A stretch of DNA of 64,000 nucleotides from Cunninghamella blakesleeana (Eukaryota > Mucoromycota > Mucoromycetes > Mucorales > Cunninghamellaceae): NCBI GenBank assembly GCA_017871115.1, contig JAFCIZ010000001.1, forward strand, positions 6,694,001-6,758,000, given 5' to 3'. The notes under the pieces were generated by a model. It saw only the letters and a program-made list of their open reading frames with translations, ran no database searches and was not told the origin of the DNA. A program made the translations under genes and the position numbers. Shown in pieces: positions 1 to 12,600 of the stretch; within the stretch, counting starts at the first letter, position 1; each line of letters starts with the position of its first letter.

Positions 1-243
1 TTATTAGTAAAATAAGGTTGATATATGCTACAGCTAGTTAAATATTTTAAAAGCAAAAAAGAAATAAAGAATGTTATTATTATTATTACTATCTTCAATT
101 TTCTATTTCATTTTATTTAATTTTTTTTTTAAAATATAAAATAAAATAAAATACATACTTACTAGATGAATGGATATATATGATAAATTGGGTATCATGT
201 TATTGTCAAAAAATGAATACAGTACTTGTAATCCACGAATTTT

Positions 244-2986
244 TTATATCTTTACTCTTTTATCGTATTTCACATTAGTAGGACTTGAATAGGTATACAA
301 AGATTTTGATTTTGATTTGATACGAACAGGCCGTTCTTCAGTAGGTTCTGTATTTAAAAACCCAAAGAAGGTTTGATTTGCGGCTCTATCAGCAATCTCA
401 TCCAACTAATTTTGAGGGAGAAAGAGAAGGAGAAAGGTAAGAATTCAAAAAATAGTAATAAATACATATTTATATTTATAGATAATAATTCTATTCTTAT
501 TCATAAACTTACTAAAATATCTAAATAACGTCTATCACCAACCATAAAATGTTTTTCAGAAATACGTTCAAATTTTTTGACGGCTTTAATCAGAGCATCA
601 TCCAATTCCAATAATGTAGGGAAACATGTTTTACGCCATCGTTCTTCTTCTATTAATTGAAATGAAGCTCTAAATAATCTCTTTGGATCAGAAGCTGAGG
701 TTTCAAAAGCAATCATTTTCTAATAAATACAAATTATTATTATGATTATTATTATTATTCATTTAGCCAACCTCTTTACCCAATAAATACTATATTTATA
801 TTATTATATATATATGAGTTTGTTTTTATATATTACTTGTATCAATTCTTTTCTTTGTTTCATAATTTTTGCCACCAATTTACTTGTAGGTACAATACGA
901 TCTAAATATTCCAAATGTCTATCCAAGATCAAGTGTAAATCATCCATTGTATTTGCTGTAAATATAATAAAATATAAGTACATCGGTATTCCATTTTACT
1001 TGTGTATTTTTTATATTTAATGAAACTTACATCTTTCATACAAATCTTCCATAAAATTATCACGTTCTTTTTGTGTAAACAAGCATTCATCCCAAAGATT
1101 AGTTAATTTATCCTGAATCTAAATAAATGATAATAATAATAATAATAATAATAATATTGTATTCAATGTTTTATTTACTTGTCTATTTTTATGATGATGA
1201 TTTGTTTTACTTACGGTTTCAATATACTCTTCCATTAAAATACGAACAATATTTTTCATTTCATCATAGTTTGTTTGAAGCTATAAATAAAATCATATAA
1301 AAAGGAGAGTAATTTTAAGGTCAGTTTTGTTTTTGTTTTGTTTATTTGCTTATGGTATAAATAAATAAATAAATAAATAAATTTACCTTGATTAAATTAT
1401 CTTCTTTATAGGATTTATGAATAGTGCATTTTCTTGCATCCGGTATTCTTAATTCCACCCAAATTTCATGAAGATTATTGACATATTTATGGTATAAATC
1501 TCGGCGATGGTCGAATAATAATTCCAAATCATGCACTTTTTGTTGCAATGACATTATAAACGAATCACTAAGAGATAGAGGAAATGGTAAGGAAGGCTGG
1601 TAGTACAAATAAGCTGAATTTGATGCTACTTCATTACTGTTGTCGTCGCTTTCGCCATATGATGCGATGAATAAGGAAGATGATGATAACGTTGGTTTTT
1701 GATCAATGTCAAATTCTTGACTAAGGTTTAATTCTTTTATGTATTTATAAATGGCCATATCCATAGGCTCTTTTTGATCTTGTTCTTGAATACCCAATAT
1801 ATTCCAATAATAATCTATAGCATACATGTAGTGTTCAAAGTGAGCTTTGTTTGTTTGCTACATATAAATGTAAAAAAGTTAAATTAAATTAAATATAGAT
1901 TGCTTTTATCAATATATGGTCAATGTTTTCTTTTTTTTTCTCTTACATATTTTTGATTGAGATCACGTAAAGTACAGCTGATCTATATTTGTTTATATTA
2001 AAAAAAAAGTTAAAAAAGATGAACCATTTCAATTACTATTATTTTTATGTATTCTATATATATAATGTTACTTTTTGTACGGTGGCCCAATTTAATTTAT
2101 TATAATATTCTGTGTAATGATCAAAAGGAGAATTTATTTCAAGTTGTTGACAAAGTTGATTAATATTTTTAATCCATTTCTTAACATGGTATTTTCTTTG
2201 TTGTATTTCCTAAAATAGATTATTTATCATATCACAAGACAAAAAAAAACAAGGTTTTAGTTTGACGATAATGCGTATTTAAAAAAAAAATTGGGGGAGA
2301 AAGGAAAAGAAAAGAGAGGAGGTTTTTATTTTATTTTATATTTACCTTGTATAATCTATTATTCAAGTTTTTAAGATATTTTTTACGTTCCAGAGTTGGT
2401 TCTATTAAATTAGTAAATCCATTGATATAATAATCCCAATAGTTTTCTTGTTCATTTTTATTGGCTTTCATTAAAAGACTTTCTATAGTAATTCCCGTGA
2501 TTTCACACCCTTTTTCAATACTAGCCTATAGTTTAAATAATATATTATTATAATTATTATTATTATATGATTATTATTAATATTGTATTTATTATATTAT
2601 TACTATTATTACTGTTACTATTTTATAAAACACACATATACCCCTTTTCATAACTATTATTATTTATTATAACTATCTATCTATTTTTTATATATTCATA
2701 CCATTAGATCTTCTATATCTGCTGATAATAAATGCTTTCTCCATTCTTCATATTGAATCACTGTATCTAATTCATGTAATACTTGCTATAATAATAATAT
2801 TAATAAATAATATAATTATGCTTTAGTTCTTTCATCGATATTTGATTTAGTATACATAATTAATAAAAAAAGAAAAAGCTATCCATTTACTTTAAGTTTA
2901 TCAGCTATAGTTGATGAATCTAATGAAGTGCCTAAATCTGACCAAAGTTTTTCAAGATGGGATACTTTATTATAAAAATGTTCCAT
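244..2986 (-). CDS. ASE1: Ase1/PRC1/MAP65 microtubule bundling protein
   Basis: Antiparallel microtubule cross-linker expected at the spindle midzone and in cytokinesis. The gene is split into about ten exons on the minus strand. The first begins MEHFYNKVSHLEKLWSDLG at 2986, a typical PRC1/Ase1 opening (L-x-x-L-W-x-x-L-G). Later exons carry IQDKLTNLWDECLF and TMDDLHLILDRHLEYLDRIVPT, followed by SASDPKRLFRASFQLIEEER and VGDRRYLDIL near 520-715. These match the spectrin-like core that binds microtubules, where family members have DP-x-RLF and an EE-x-x-R stretch. The last exon (244-405) has a basic tail ending KYDKRVKI. The coiled-coil N-terminus would mediate dimerisation. The exon at about 1385-1850 carries a Ser/Asp-rich insertion (IASYGESDDNSNEVASNS) between helices. 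The fold is clear, but a few small exon borders were set by eye. Its start lies about 1 kb from that of the divergent racemase gene. Confidence 0.88.
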
Positions 2987-4036
2987 TATATTATTAGAAT
3001 TGATAATGTTAATAAATATAATATAATAAAGTATAAGAAAATAATAAGAAGTAAAGATAAGGATATAAAGAGAAGAAGAAAGAATGAAGAAATGAAAAAA
3101 AAATTGGATTTCATTTAATAATTTATTTTTTGCTGAGACCTATTTAAGCTCCGTCCTTTTTTTTTTTTCTTATGATTGTAACTCTTGTATATATGTTTTA
3201 CTCCTTCACGGAGGTTCTCTTCCTCAACTTTACTTTTACTTTTCCCCTAATACTAAAATGTCTTTCAAAAGGATATAAAGAAGATCTAACCAGGGGAAGA
3301 AAATAAACATTGATGTTGATCATTTTTTAAAAGGTACATACTATACTTGTAAAATAAAATAAAAACAAAGGAAAAGAATAAAATGAATCATAATATGATA
3401 TCAAATGTCGATCTCATATGTAAAAAAATGATATTTATTTATTTATTTACGAAACATTGTTATTTGATAACGATGATATTAATATTGATATAAAAACAAA
3501 TAAAAATGGTCGGCATTTGAAATAAAGCATTCTTTTCTTCTCTTTTTGGTTCCTTGGCTCTTTTTTTTAAAATTAAAAAAATATATGATCACTATAATAA
3601 AATAAACCATTGTTAGTTTTAAAATCATGAATTGGATAAATCGTATAGTCAAAAAAAAAAAAAGAGTATACATAGCGTGGTAATGATGGTACCTTGACTC
3701 TTTATTTATTTATTTATTTATATTTATATTTATAAACAAATAATAATAAATAAGTATATTTTTCTTTGGAGATTCTTTTTTTGGTGTTAAAGTAACTATC
3801 CAATGACGCTTTTCAGGGTAAGCTATTTTTTTATAAGGTTTACACGTATTTTTTTAGAAAAAAACTTCAGAAAAAAAAAATATGATCAAGATACTATCTA
3901 TATTTTTTTTTTTGATTGGATTAAAAAAAAAGTATGTGTGAGGAATAAAAAAACATATTTAAACCTAATTTTTTTTTTGAACCTCCTTTCTCTCTTTTTT
4001 TTTTTTATCCTTCAATCTTTTTTAAAATTAAACATC
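2987..4036. other. Divergent intergenic region, Ase1 / racemase
   Basis: Non-coding spacer between two divergent starts. It is A+T-rich with T-runs (about 3160-3172, 3900-4010) and ATTT repeats near 3700. An open frame continues upstream of the racemase start from 3803, but it is made of Phe/Lys/Ile codons from T- and A-runs and is not family-like. No RNA gene was seen. Confidence 0.6.
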
Positions 4037-4825
4037 ATGACGTTTACAAAAAAATTACTAGTAATTAATCCAAATACAAATAAAGAAATGACGCAAGTGA
4101 TTGAAACATCTGTCAATCAAACCATATCATTATATAAAGGAATTATTTCAGCCGATACAATATGTGCTGATCATGGTGTAGCCTCGGTTGAAGGATCCTT
4201 TGATGAAGTAGTTTCAGCTTATTGGACTTTAGAAAAAGTTATTCCTTTATTAGATCAATATGATGGTATCTTGATTGCTTGTTTTTCAAACCATGCCTCA
4301 GTAAAAGCACTAAGAGAATATACACAGAAACCTATCATGCATATTATGGAAGCTGCTGTTTTACATAGCTTACCGTTAGGACATCAGTTTTCCATTATTA
4401 CCGATTCTACACATTGGAAACCTTTATTAGAAGAAGGCGTAAGTTCAATTTTAGGGAATATGGAAAAATGTGCTAGCGTACGTTCATCAGGAATGACAGC
4501 ACTAGATACTGTATCTTTATCCAAAGATATCATTGAACAAAAAATTGTAAAACAGAGTGAATTGGCAATCCAAGAGGATGGCGCTGAAGTTATTTTATTA
4601 GGTTGTGCTGGTTTATCGTTTATACAAAGTATCATTGAAAAAAAATTAAATATTCCCGTTGTGGATGCTGTACAAGCTGGTGTATTATTTATGTCTGGTT
4701 TATTATTATCTAATGCTAAAACAAGTCCAGTTGGTATGTATACTCCCTTACCTCCACGCCCTACCGAAGTCTCGGTCCCTAATCCTGGTATTATGTTAGC
4801 TTATAATCCTAAAATAAAAAAATAA
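4037..4825 (+). CDS. DCG1: Asp/Glu/hydantoin racemase family (Dcg1-like)
   Basis: Single-exon gene of 262 residues, the normal family length. These cofactor-independent racemases use two cysteines as acid and base. Here they are Cys82 in IACFSNHAS and Cys190 in LLGCAGLS, both intact, and the N-terminal INPNTNKEM strand-loop motif is at 10-18. The ATG at 4037 was chosen because it starts MTFTKKLLVINPNT, where homologues start; an in-frame ATG at 3803 only adds low-complexity sequence. Known relatives include yeast Dcg1, coded in the allantoin (DAL) cluster and nitrogen-repressed, bacterial hydantoin racemase and allantoin racemase HpxA. The NCS1 permease 678 bases downstream on the same strand supports a role in allantoin or hydantoin use (inference). 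Probably cytosolic; no signal peptide is visible. Confidence 0.9.
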   Translation: MTFTKKLLVINPNTNKEMTQVIETSVNQTISLYKGIISADTICADHGVASVEGSFDEVVSAYWTLEKVIPLLDQYDGILIACFSNHASVKALREYTQKPIMHIMEAAVLHSLPLGHQFSIITDSTHWKPLLEEGVSSILGNMEKCASVRSSGMTALDTVSLSKDIIEQKIVKQSELAIQEDGAEVILLGCAGLSFIQSIIEKKLNIPVVDAVQAGVLFMSGLLLSNAKTSPVGMYTPLPPRPTEVSVPNPGIMLAYNPKIKK

Positions 4826-5502
4826 AAAATAAAAATCCCGTATATATAATTAATAAATATAAAGTTTCATCTTTATGTATATATATATATATGAATTATA
4901 CGTTGTATAATCGACATGCATCCATAAACTTTAATTGATCCTATAATTCCCAACCTACAAGCTAAATATAATAAAAAAAAGATGACTAACTATTTAGTCA
5001 CATATCTCTTAGATAAACTTTCTCGATATAATCTATTATCTTTTTTTATTCTCAGCTATCAACTCTCTTTTTTTATTATTATCTTTTATCTACATATTCC
5101 CGTTTTATCTTTAATCAAATTAATTATTATCATTTTTTTTTTTATTATCATTATCATTTATGTTTTCTAAAGAGAAAATAAAAACAATAAACCCGAAGAC
5201 TTATAAATATACAAAGCATTATTTATTGAATAAATATACCCAAATAACAGTGAGAAAAAAACAAAAAAACAAAAACCATAATAAAGGATGTTCCCAAATA
5301 GGTTAAACTATATCTATAGATAATTCAAAAAAGGAAAAGCAAATCGGAAGTTAAATTCAGATAAAAAATCACGTATAAAAGCCATTCTCTTTTTTCTTTT
5401 ATTTTCCTTTTTTTTATATTTCATTATTATTATTATTATTATTAAATATTATTCTCTTTCTTATTTTATTTATTTATTTGTTTAAAATATATCATCTATC
5501 AT
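4826..5502. other. Spacer between racemase and NCS1 permease
   Basis: A 677-base A+T-rich spacer between co-oriented genes. It holds a TA run near 4877-4890 and a pyrimidine-rich stretch with ATT repeats just before the permease start (about 5388-5475), of the kind seen ahead of most genes here. The 62-residue open frame at 4982 is Ile/Phe/Leu-biased and judged fortuitous. Confidence 0.55.
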
Positions 5503-7572
5503 ATGGGATTGCTTACAAAAGAAAAATTGAAAACATTTTTAAATAAATTAGAAGTAGACCAAGATAATGATGTCAGCGATAATAATAATTGGGTAAATCG
5601 AGATTTGGCTCCAATACCTCCAGGTAATATAATAATATATATATTCACACGTTTTTTTTTTTAAATCAAATAGATTTCCATATACATATAGAATGCTTTA
5701 AAAATAAAGTTTTAACTTTATGTATTGATTTATCGTTGTCATCATGTTTTTATTTTAATTAGAACGTAGAACATGGAGAGCTTGGAATTTTGTTACTTTT
5801 TGGGTATCTGATTGTCTTAACGTCAACACATTCATGATCGCTGGTTCATTTATTGCTCTAGGGTGTAATTATTGGCAAAGTCTTATCATCGTTGCTATTG
5901 GTTATAGTCTTTGTGCTGTGATTTTAGTATTTAATGGTAGATGCGGTGCTGATTATCATATTGGGTTCCCAGTCATTACAAGAGCTTCATTTGGTTTAGT
6001 AGGTGCCTTTATTCCAATCGTGAATCGTATATTTTTAGGGATTGTTTGGTATGGGTAAGTTTATTCATCATCCATTTGTTATTATATCCATTAATTAATT
6101 ATTATAATTATTTATTTTTTTTAAAAAATAAATAAATAGAGTGCAAGCATTTATTGGTGGGCAATGTGTTTATCAAATGCTTCATGCCATTGCACCCAGC
6201 ATTGAAAATATTCCAAATACATTTAGTCCTGATGCTGGTGTTACTGTTAAAGCCTTTTTAGGTTTCTTTTTATTTTCATTAGTATCCTTGATTCCTATTT
6301 GGTATCCTACCGAACGTATACGTCATTTATTTACACTAAAATCCATTCTTGTTCCTATTGCTGCTTTTGCTTTATTTATTTGGGCTGTAGTAAATTGTGG
6401 TGGTTTAGGCCCAATTGTCGAACAACCTGCTACTTTTAAATCCACTGGTGAAGCTACTTGGGTTGTCATTGCCTCTATTACTTCGTGCTTTGGTAACATG
6501 GCTGCTTTGGTAATCTAAAAATAAAAAACAAAAATAATAATAAAAATAAATGAATGGTTAAATATGAATTTACTAATAAATTTTTATACTTCTGTATCTA
6601 AATCCATATCTATTTACTTTTTCAAGATTGTCAATACAAACGATTTTACAAGATATTCTACAAAACCAAGCGATATAGCTCTATCCCAATTGATCACATT
6701 ACCTATTGGTTTTTTTCTAACTTCTTTTATTGGAATTGTTGTTACATCTGCCTCATTACATTTATATGGTGAAGCATTATGGAATCCAATTGATTTATTA
6801 GCTAAAATGGATAATCGTCCTGCCGTATTCTTTTTAGCTTTTGCATTTGCCTTTGCTACATTAGGTACTAATTTATGCGCTAACAGTATCCCAGTTGGTG
6901 CAGACTTAACGGCCCTCTTTCCTAAATACATTAATCAACGCCGTGGTGGATATTTCTGTGCAATGATTGGATTTTGTATTACACCCTGGCATTTACTATC
7001 TGGTGCTGAAACGTTTTTAAATCTAATCAGTGGTTTTACTGTTTTCCTTGGACCAATCACTGGTGTTCTTATTGTTGATTGTAAGTTGTAATAGATTCCA
7101 CTCACCTGTATATATATTTATATATTTATATAGAATAAAAACAACTAATTCTTGGTTTTTTGCTTTTTTTTTTTTATCAGATTATATCATTAAAAAAAGA
7201 CATTTGCATGTTACAGATTTATACGATCCAAAAGGTATTTATTGGTATACATATGGTATTAATTGGCGCGCGTATGCTGCCTATATTGGTGGTATAATTC
7301 CTAATTTACCAGGATTTATTGGAAGTTTTAGCCATTCTGCTCCTGCTGGTGCTGATAAAATCTATAATTTAGCATGGATTGTTGGTTTTATTGTTGGTGG
7401 ATCTATTTATTATATCGTAAATATATTATTCCCTTGTCATTGGATTATTGCTGAAGAACAAAAAGAAGTTATTATTGACACAAGTGCTTATCATGATAAA
7501 AAGAATTTTTCAAATGATCCAATTTATTCCACTAGTCAGCAGCCTGGACATGATCAAAATTCAATTGTATAA
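5503..7572 (+). CDS. NCS1 nucleobase/allantoin/hydantoin permease (Fur/Dal4 type)
   Basis: Twelve-helix cation symporter of the plasma membrane for uracil, allantoin, cytosine or related ring compounds. Five exons were read: 5503-5623, 5763-6054, 6140-6509, 6627-7080 and 7181-7572, all joining in frame. Diagnostic segments are RRTWRAWNFVTFWVSDCLNV at the first helix, RCGADYHIGFPVITRASFG, and WYGVQAFIGGQCVYQML, whose Trp and Gln match the substrate-binding helix-3 residues of the NCS1 fold. FTRYSTKPSDI, ALFPKYINQRRGGYFCAMIG and DLYDPKGIYWYTYGINWRA follow. This order is typical of fungal Fur/Dal4 proteins. The C-terminal tail (QQPGHDQNSIV) is short and polar. The exact substrate cannot be told from sequence. 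Its place just after a Dcg1-like racemase favours allantoin or hydantoin over uracil (inference). Confidence 0.92.
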
Positions 7573-8767
7573 AACAATAATAATATTTTTTATGTTAATA
7601 TATTTATATTCTTTTGTTTTATGTATATATGTATATCTATTATTTATATTTAAAAAATAAAAATAAAAATGTATTATTTCCTTTATTTTACTCTGATAAT
7701 AGTATGTTATATGTATTAGTTAAGTGGATTCATTTTGATTAAAATATAGCCTTATTTTTTTTACATTAATTCACTTATCAAGGATCATCATTATCATTTT
7801 ATGCAACTTTTAGTAAATGGTATTATCAGAGATTTGTTTCGTTATTCTCTCTATATTATTGTAGGATCCTCTATTTTTTCTGTTTATTAAATTGCTGAAA
7901 ATCTATATATCTTTATTTTCAGATACAATTTGCATTTTAATCCTTCTGATAGGTTTACAGAATAGCAACTTCATAACTATATGTAAAATATAAAGCTGTC
8001 TACTAGTTTCTTGATCAAAAATTAATGCTGTATATTTTTATGTAAAATTTTCTCATGTTCCATCTTTTCCCCTCTGCTCTGTTTATATAAATTGATGCTT
8101 TTCATAATAAAATGTGTTACAAGTTAAAGGAATTGAGCCAATAGAGCTAAATTTTATTTGAAATTTTTTATTTATGTGATGCTGACGATTATAAAAGGCA
8201 ATATTTGGCTATTCAAAATTAATTTTGAAATATGCAGTGGCTAAAGCTTAAACAACTGGTAAATTTGATAAAGAGGCGCTATTACAATGTTTTTTATTAA
8301 AGGAATAGTATGTGAAAGAGAATTCCTTATTTAAAAAGAATATAGATATATAACATTAAATGAAAATATTAGTAGTTTCATTTCAATATTAAATAAATTA
8401 ACATCCCATATTTGCAAATAAGTCATAATGTCATTGTTATTATAAGGTAATATAAAAATGTCATAGTGTATAAAAAAATAATTAGAAAGAGAAAGTTAGG
8501 AAAGAATTCCTTTGCTGGATCTTCATTTTTTTATTTTATTTTTAAAATTCCGCTGATTTTAATAAAAGTTGGTCTGAAAAAATTATTCACTCTTTATTCT
8601 CCACTATTTTTATATATAAAAATATATTTTACTAAATTAATATATGTATATTTCTTCTTTTTACTATTTATAATTATTACATTTAATATTATTTTATTAC
8701 ACATATACCTATAGATTTTATCATTATTATTAATTATTAAAAAGAGGAAATACCAGTATATATATAT

Positions 8768-8799
<32 letters not shown>

Positions 8800-8807
8800 T
8801 ATTTAAT
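7573..8807. other. Intergenic region, no gene recognised
   Basis: About 1.2 kb between co-oriented genes. The stretch 7780-8440 is less repetitive than most spacers here, with short frames broken by many stops in all frames. It could be old decayed sequence, but nothing in it matches a family I know. Open frames at 8466-8881 on both strands are A/T-driven and the minus one overlaps the next gene's first exon. Confidence 0.5.
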
Positions 8808-9362
8808 ATGAAAGTACAAACAAGAATAATTATAGGTGTCGCCATTATTATCTTACTACTAGGTGGTGGCCTTTTTCTCACCTATAAAAATCAAATACGT
8901 CAAGGTAAAAAAAATGTATAAATAGATGGACAGATTTATATTATAAGGAAAAAGAAAAATAAAGCAACCGAGCAAAAAAAAAACAATAATAATAATAATA
9001 ATAATAATACTAGTAGTAGTATTATGGTTTTACAATCAGTGACATTTATAATAGAAGAAATAAATAGGAATGCATAAATAACTTTATATTTATATTTACT
9101 ATACAAATTACTATCAATATTATTATATAGCAATACAATCAATAGCAGTAGAAATGAAAACAACACCATATAGTTGGTTGGTTATGATATTCATACTAAT
9201 ATTAACATCTATTCCTCCTTTATTGGGCTTTACGTTTACGGCTACACTTACTGGATTTATTTATGGTGTTCCAAATGGTTTTCCCATTGTTATTACAGGT
9301 AATATAAATAAATGCAATAACAAATAAAATAATTATACACATATACATATACTTATTATATA

Positions 9363-9398
<36 letters not shown>

Positions 9399-9587
9399 GA
9401 AATATGCTAGGTGCCTTTTTTGGAGCTATGATATGCTTTTATTTGATTCGTCGATACAATTTTGCAAAATATATCAAATTATCCACTTCAAAACAAGAAA
9501 AATACCATGCCATTCAAGAAGCTATAGAACAAGGTGGATTTAAGGTAAAATGAAATAAATATATAAGCAAATAAAATTTAGATATAT

Positions 9588-9626
<39 letters not shown>

Positions 9627-10193
9627 AGAGGAAGGAAAAATTAACACCCATATATGTCTTTATTCTTGTCCTTATTGTATATTTAGATTATGTTATTAAT
9701 ACGCCTTAGTCCCATTCCATGGCCATTTACAAATATGCTATTATCGCTACTTCCTACTGTAACAACAAAACAATTCACACTCACAGCATTAGTATCGTCA
9801 TTTAAATTATGCCTTGAAGTGTGGGTTGGAAGTCAACTAGCAGATATTTCGAATCCTGATTTACCCCCTTCAGCTCATCGTGTTGCTGTTTTCACCATGC
9901 TTGGTAGTGTTTTGATTTTAGTAATTGTTGCTTGGTGGTTATATCGTTTATCAATGCAAAAAGTAAAATATATTAATAGTAAAAATAAAAAGTATGGATT
10001 ACCTACAGCAACAAATACTACTACCTCCACTTCCACTTCATCAACAACCCTTTATTATCAATCCAATGATAAAACATTTAATACCAATAATAACAGAATA
10101 GAATATATAAGTGATGATAATGATGATGATAATACAATAATTAATGTAACGATACCTAGTCACCATCATATAAATACAACGAAAGATGATTAA
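8808..10193 (+). CDS. Tvp38/TMEM64 (VTT/DedA-like) membrane protein
   Basis: Polytopic Golgi/endosomal membrane protein of the VTT family; relatives include yeast Tvp38 and the lipid scramblases TMEM41B/VMP1. Four exons: 8808-8904 starts MKVQTRIIIGVAIIILLLGG (first helix). Then 9131-9300 (TSIPPLLGFTFTATLTGFIY) and about 9412-9546 (GAFFGAMICFYLIRRYNF) form the re-entrant VTT core with its Gly-rich loops. The last exon, 9687-10193, has LSPIPWPFTNMLLSLLP and a final helix, MLGSVLILVIVAWWLYRLSM. After it comes a polar Thr/Ser/Asn/Asp-rich tail of about 80 residues (TTSTSTSSTT, DDNDDDNT), probably cytosolic and disordered. The first intron (226 bases) is longer than its neighbours, so a small extra exon there cannot be excluded. 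Which lipid or trafficking step it serves cannot be told. Confidence 0.83.
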
Positions 10194-10849
10194 AAAATTG
10201 ATATCAATTTACGTTTTATATTATTATAATACTATTATTATTATGTATTATGTATTTATACTATAATCGTGTCGAATTCATGTTTTAAACTATTAATAAA
10301 AATAAAATAATATATATATATAGATATAAAAGTAAATATAGGTTATTACAATTATCATTTTACAAGAAAAATACACAATTACTTCTTTGTTATTATACAA
10401 TATAATACTCTAAATGACTTAAAAAAATGGGAATAAAAAAATAGTTGAAACTTTTATTATGATTTACGAGATAATAGAAAATGAAAACAGGTTCATAGGG
10501 AAATAAGTATTCATTTAATCATTAATATCTCAAATTACAAAACCCCTAAAAATAGGATATCTTCATTCTTATTTCAATAGTAACCGGGACAACATGAACG
10601 TGAGTGCGTGTTTTCCTTTTTTTAATATCGAAACGACAATAATATATTAGATTTTAATTTTATTAATCATTTCATTTTATTAAATAATTAAATATAATCA
10701 ATTTGGATATAAATATAAAATTAGTTATTAAATAGGATCATATTGGATATAAATATATAATAATGAATAAGTATCAACTTGTATATAAACATAAATAAAT
10801 AAATAAGAATCAATTAGGATATAAATGGAATTATTTTTACATTAATGAA
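10194..10849. other. Convergent 3' intergenic region
   Basis: Spacer between the convergent VTT and chitinase genes. It shows variants of GGATATAAAT(A) repeated at about 10703, 10744 and 10818, plus TA and AAAT runs. Nothing codes here as far as I can see. Confidence 0.55.
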
Positions 10850-12561
10850 TTATTTGTCATGTTCTTTTTCTTCATTAGAATCTATCGGAAATGATATATG
10901 TTGTATCATATCTTTCAATTTTAATAATTGCTTTTTGAATCTCATAAAGAGTTTCTCTTCAATCGTATAATCACATAAAACACCTCCTAAATGAAATAAT
11001 AATAATAAAATGGAAATAAAAAAAAAATAGTTAGTTATTCATACTCTTTATTATTATAATTTTTATATTAATTTTTTTTTACCTTGTATATTATGACATG
11101 TTAAGTCTTTAGGACATTCCCGAGTAATCCAATGGGTGGTATCACAAGTAAACCATTTATTTGATATACCAGACTCAATACAAATTGATTTTTGAGATAG
11201 AGAACATTCAGTACCTTCAATTGGCATTATCATTTCTGAAGAGGAACCAACGTCGTTATTAGTCTGTTGAATTTGTTCAAATTTCCTTGATTTTGTATTT
11301 TTTGTTGATAAAGAATGAGGGCATTTAAAAGATTCTGTATTAATTTTTGAAACTGCATTAATTAATTCATCATCTTTATCTTGATGAATATCCCTAATAG
11401 TATGAATAGTATATATGTATATGTATATATATTAAAAAAAAATGAATAAATAAATAAATGAATAGTAGTGGATAATTACTTGACTATAAATAAATTAATT
11501 TTTGATTTTATATAATTTTTACCAAATCATAACACCAGCAAGGTCTTCGCAAACAACATGCTCTATTTTAATGCCAAGTGATTGAGGGTCATCATAAGAA
11601 ATATAAATCTTTGAACCGGTGTGAAATAACCAAGGTGTTTTTGAAACTTCATCCCAAAAACGAAGCCAACCTTTACCGGTAGAGATATAATCTTTAGATA
11701 GTAAACCTTGGGATCTTATATTTGACCATTTCCAAATCCCAGAATAACCACCTTTACTATCACCTTGAGAAGGGCAAGAAGGATCTGTCCAAAAAACATC
11801 ATCTGCATCACCTTGAGGTGCATCTTGATTAGCAATCTGATATTGTGATTTTAATATGGTCATGTCTTGCTTGGCTTGCATTGACCTTCCATAAAATGCT
11901 AATCCTGCATTTATTTTTTCTTTAGGAATACCTGCATTTCTCCAAGCTTGAATGCCTATTAAAACGAAAATAAATAAATAAATAATAATAATAACAATTA
12001 TGCATGAATGTATAATATAAATAGTAAATAAAAGGGTTAATTTATTATATATGTATTCTTATATCTCTTTCTTTTTTTTTAATAAATAATCCTTATATAT
12101 ATATTTATATACTTTGTACAAAAGATAAATCATTTCCCTTATTTGCCTCTGCTTCAAATGGAGCATTAGGGCCAGTTACACCAGACCATACGCCATTCAT
12201 ATCTAATATAATAATAATAAATAGTATTTAAAAAAACAAAGCAAAATATGTATTGTTCGATTATCATTACTATCATTCTTGTTGTATATTTTTTATTATT
12301 ATTATTATAAGTTACCATAAGTCACAATATTAATAAAATCAAAATAAGGCACAAAAGAACTAACGTCAGAAGAAGGAACGCCGTGTTGGTTTGTAAAAGG
12401 TAGAAGATGAACTGCCATTGTAACTAGTTTATGATCATTGGGGAATTTTTTATCCAAGGATGTTCGTAACTCTTTTAACAATACTAAAAAGTGTTGCGTA
12501 TCTAAATCATTTACTTCATTACACCCAGCCCCTTGTTTAGAAGGATATTCCCAATCTATAT

Positions 12562-12600
<39 letters not shown>

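Noticed and set aside
501..1020. Separate small genes at the Ase1 3' end
   Set aside because: The minus-strand frame is an Ase1 exon, and the plus-strand frame lies over Ase1 exons and introns.
3803..4036. Upstream extension of the racemase frame
   Set aside because: It consists of Phe/Lys-rich codons from T- and A-runs. Homologues start at the ATG at 4037.
8466..8881. Two overlapping open frames on both strands
   Set aside because: Ile/Tyr/Lys-rich strings in A+T DNA. The minus one overlaps the first exon of the VTT gene.
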